From: Gorsachius magnificus
Taxonomy: Eukaryota > Chordata > Aves > Pelecaniformes > Ardeidae
Assembly: GCA_034008185.1 (NCBI GenBank)
Contig: CM067084.1
Location: forward strand, 12,791,385 to 12,855,384
Direction: 5' to 3'
Length of the DNA: 64,000 bases
Position numbers and translations under genes: made by a program. This document shows positions 60,894 to 64,000 of this stretch, piece by piece; position 1 is the first letter of the stretch; every line of letters starts with the position of its first letter. The notes under the pieces were generated by a model, which worked only from the letters and a program-made list of their open reading frames with translations, was not told where the DNA came from and did not search any database.

Positions 60894-63800
60894 GATGGTT
60901 TATGCCCATTAGCTGTAAGCATACAGATTGCCGACATCGTAGATGAATCCTGTCCCATGTTAATAAGGAAAGTTGTGACTGTGAAAGCCATGCTACTAAG
61001 TACTCTTCAGCAAGTAGAAACAAGTTTCCTGAATCACTTTAAGGGGTTCTTTTTGCCCACAAATAGAAACTGCATGCCAGAGAAAAGTAGATTCTTGTAA
61101 CATATTCAGATGGACTAAACAGGAAGAAGGCTTGAGATATTTCCTCGAGTGTAATCAACCCAATTAAAATTCAGAGGTATTGTTTTGAACTTCTTCCCTA
61201 TTAAGTGATACAAACTTCTCCATTTATGGAAGAAGAGTTCATCTTCTAATGTAAAAATGTAATGAGAAACAAGATGGTTTGGCACAGATCTAATTTTGCT
61301 TGCACGCATTTCTTAACTCTGTTTCATCAAGCTTCTATTCTTTGTATAAATACTTGAGTTGCTACATAAGCAAGTCTTGCACAAATAATGACTGTCATTA
61401 CACTGCTCATTTAAACAGTTGATTCAAGAGAAATATCAGGGTTCTCTAGGCTGCCAGATAAGCACTTGGGAAGTGTTGCTCTCTTATTTGACATATTTCC
61501 CTTTTTTTAAATCCTAAAGAATTCCATGACTTGCACAATAAGCAGCTTTGTGTTTTAAACTGGATGAGCACAGATACTGAAGTAAAGAAGAAATCTGTCA
61601 CTGAAAGAATAAACAACTCTGTTGATGCTTCATTGTCAACAGGCTTTCTTGAATAGAACCAAAACATTTTCTTGCTTTGGGGCACAAATGGATTTAAAAT
61701 CTCACAATGGTCAAAGCACAAAATGAATGCAAGTTCAAGAAGCATGGAGTACCTCTGTAAAAAGGAAAACCTATGAGAAAGGATATTCTGTTTCAAAGTA
61801 TTATTGCAAAGGAAATGAAGGACTCTCGCATTTTTTACCCACATGAATCCCCATCTAAGTCAATCCACAAATACCTTAATTGTTTAATTAGATAAAAAGA
61901 CATATAACACTCATCAGCTGACAATCCAGGCCTTTTCCCTTTCCAGTAAGGTATTTAGGTATTTAGGCACCATGGTATTTAGGCACCTCTGTCATGAAAA
62001 ATTTGGACACTGCAAAGGTCTGCCCTGTGATTTAACGAGCTCTCATTTAAAACACATACACTGAATGGGAAATAGCATTTTTAAAGTCAAACTCATAGGC
62101 CTAGAGCAGAGTTCATACTTTGCCTTTATCAGCAGGCCTCCCCCCACTTTGGCAAAATGGACTCGTATGGCTCTGCTGCCGGCCTGGGCTCCAGCAGGCT
62201 TTGCTCATTAGCTGGGAGGTGGCAACTTTGGCCTCGTGCCAGCGGCATCTCCACACCTCCCTGCTTATCCTTCTAATTAATCATTACCCAGAGATTCCCG
62301 ATGTGATAAAAGGTGCTAACTGACAGCAGAGGGGAGCTGGATGCAGAGAGTTTATGAGCAAAGAGTACGTAATGCTGTTTATTAAATAAGATGCTACAGT
62401 GGAGGATTGGAGGTGAGTTGTCCTCAGCTCCTGCTTCAACAACAGAAAAATTGAGAATAGGCCTAAAGAGAAAGAAGCATTTGCACAGCAACAGTATGGA
62501 GTGAGAGAAGACTCCAAAAGGATAAACTTTCACAGCAGTCTCAGACTGCAGTTACTTTTGTTCCCTTGCACGCTGCAGGGTCGCTGTAACTACAATCCTT
62601 CGCATACATTTACATCACCAAGGCAAGAGCTAAATGAGAAAGATGCCAATTTCAGCCTATTCTCAGCAGGGAATGATCTTACTCTCCCTTTCTCTCTCAT
62701 TGACTTACACCTGCAAATTGAGACAAGAATTGCCCAACAAAAGTTGAAGGAACCAGTTATGACCATATCAACACAAGGCATCCTACAACACGCATGCAAA
62801 AAAACCTGCTGTGGTTGCAATAGTTCACAAACAAACCTTGAAGGGAAGACAGATGCTCCTTTTGTAGCTGGAAGGGAGCATTTGTGACTCACTATGCAGA
62901 AAAAAAAGTGTTTCTCAGCCCTCCACAATCCCTGTTGCATCACTCACTGAATATTTTTTGTGAAAATAATTCTTCCCCCTCTCAAATTTGTTGCAGTCTT
63001 TCTTTGCAAAATATCAACAGTTATGAGAAAAATAGTGAGACATAAAACAGTTTATTTGAAAAATATTAGTTCTAAACTAAAAGCAACTTGCCTGTCTCTT
63101 TTTCCCATTTCTCCTTTACAGCCTGGGCTTTCTGGCTGTGCGACTGCACCAAAGGCAGTGACGTAAAGGTAACCATCTCAGGGTCCTTACATTGGCTTTA
63201 ATTGCATTTTAAAGTAAAGAGGAGCAATACAAGGTATGATGAAGGAATATTGCCTGTGGTGAAGCTTTGAAAGGTTTTGACTTGCAAAGCTAAAATTTCT
63301 TATTGACCTAGTAAGCTGCTTTGCCCAGGAGGAAAACAACACGGACCTTTAGGTGTTGTTATAAGCTGATTATCCATGAAGGAGGTATGGCACACTTTTC
63401 CATTTACTCTGACTTCTCCATAGGTATTTATCAATGGGCAAGTAGCAAACTTGTATAAAGCCGTACTGCTGTGTGGGACTAAGTATCTGTAGTTTGTATC
63501 TGAAAAAAAAGCTTATTGAAGATATCAAAGATCCCTAAAACATTGTTCAGCTGGGAGAACTGGCGGGAGAAGAGTAGGAAGGACTTTATATATCCTTTAT
63601 ACATATCTTTTATATGCAAAGTAGGACAGAGAGGACTCCAAGGAACACCATGTGCCTAAGCATTGACATATAGAAGGGGTACAATGTAACCATCATTCGC
63701 CCTCCAAGTAAATAACTTTAAGAACTATCTATAATCCAGTACTAGTATATCACTTAAGGATCAAGGAAAATATTTATTATTCCTTGGGTTTCACTCATAC

Positions 63801-64000
63801 AAATTTTAGAAGTCTTTTGCTATGTATAACTGACTCTTGTTAAACCACCTCCTGCAGAGGTAAGTAAACCCATTCTCCAAAGCAGGAAAACTGCCCGGGT
63901 TCCTCTGCATTTGGATGGCATAGCATTTAAAGAGGATTTACTTAAGCTCCTTCCCCACATGCCCTTCTTCCCCATCAGGTGATTTCTCAGAAGAATTTGG
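60894..64000. other. Unique-looking DNA, no supported gene
   Basis: No gene or transposon is recognised. Frames of 117-132 codons (61446-61844 minus; 62501-62887 plus with 62590-62943 minus overlapping it) have no motif. A short GGTATTTAGG recurrence lies at 61949-61985. A donor-like GAGGTAAGT at about 63857-63865 has no matching open exon upstream. Confidence 0.45.

Noticed and set aside
61446..61844. A 132-codon minus-strand frame
   Set aside because: AT-rich DNA, no recognisable domain, and a composition biased to Phe/Leu/Ser as expected by chance.
62501..62943. Overlapping plus (128-codon) and minus (117-codon) frames
   Set aside because: Complementary frames over the same DNA with no motif; most likely chance.
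63857..63866. Donor-like GAGGTAAGT near the window end
   Set aside because: No open exon with a convincing acceptor lies directly upstream.
1..64000. A multi-gene defence, toxin or CRISPR-like system
   Set aside because: The sequence is vertebrate, with no operons, no direct-repeat/spacer arrays and no such gene families.

Overview
This window looks like a stretch of a bird chromosome. The main evidence is a set of CR1 (chicken repeat 1) non-LTR retrotransposons carrying the CR1 3' terminal octamer repeat (ATTCTATG or the close variant ATTCTGTG), plus two copies of an avian ERVL-type LTR with the tRNA-independent features of a solo LTR. The DNA is AT-rich by eye, has no CpG-island-like block, and shows no bacterial operon structure, ribosome binding sites, tRNA or rRNA genes, or CRISPR array. 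Species cannot be fixed from the sequence alone.

Layout. 1-226: the 3' end of an LTR cut by the window edge. 227-7844: single-copy-looking DNA with an A-rich tract and a 25-bp tandem duplication. 7845-9077: a minus-strand, 5'-truncated CR1 with the reverse transcriptase (RT) C-terminal half. 9366-9722: a very decayed plus-strand CR1/L3-like relic. 9723-19149: unique DNA containing the best candidate host exon (17561-17842, Lys/Arg-rich, phase 1-1, good splice sites). 19150-19686: a short plus-strand CR1 of the same subfamily as the first. 22159-22310: a CR1 3' fragment. 22619-22793: a weak candidate exon. 23800-24325: a second ancient CR1/L3-like relic with a recognisable but broken RT active-site stretch. 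24326-39335: mostly unique DNA with two further candidate exons (31044-31216, 37447-37543) and a possible conserved non-coding block near 37.8-38.2 kb. 39336-39908 and 40434-43965: two minus-strand CR1 copies of different subfamilies lying 525 bp apart. The second is about 3.5 kb long and retains the ORF1 esterase-like domain, the endonuclease and the RT. 48551-49106: a complete solo LTR with a 5-bp target-site duplication (GTCCT). 49112-64000: unique DNA with two short tandem duplications and a GC-richer block near 56.2-56.8 kb.

How the parts work together. The only proteins recognised are those of CR1. Its ORF1 (SGNH/GDSL-esterase-like) and ORF2 (APE-type endonuclease followed by RT) normally copy CR1 RNA into the genome by target-primed reverse transcription. 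Every copy here is interrupted by stops, frameshifts or truncation, so none looks autonomous. No complete host protein-coding gene was identified. The window is best read as intergenic or long-intron DNA that may hold a few exons of an unidentified plus-strand gene. No convincing new multi-gene system was found; the most interesting leads are the candidate basic exon at 17.6 kb, a nonsense codon shared by two CR1 copies, and the altered catalytic residues in the CR1 ORF1 esterase.
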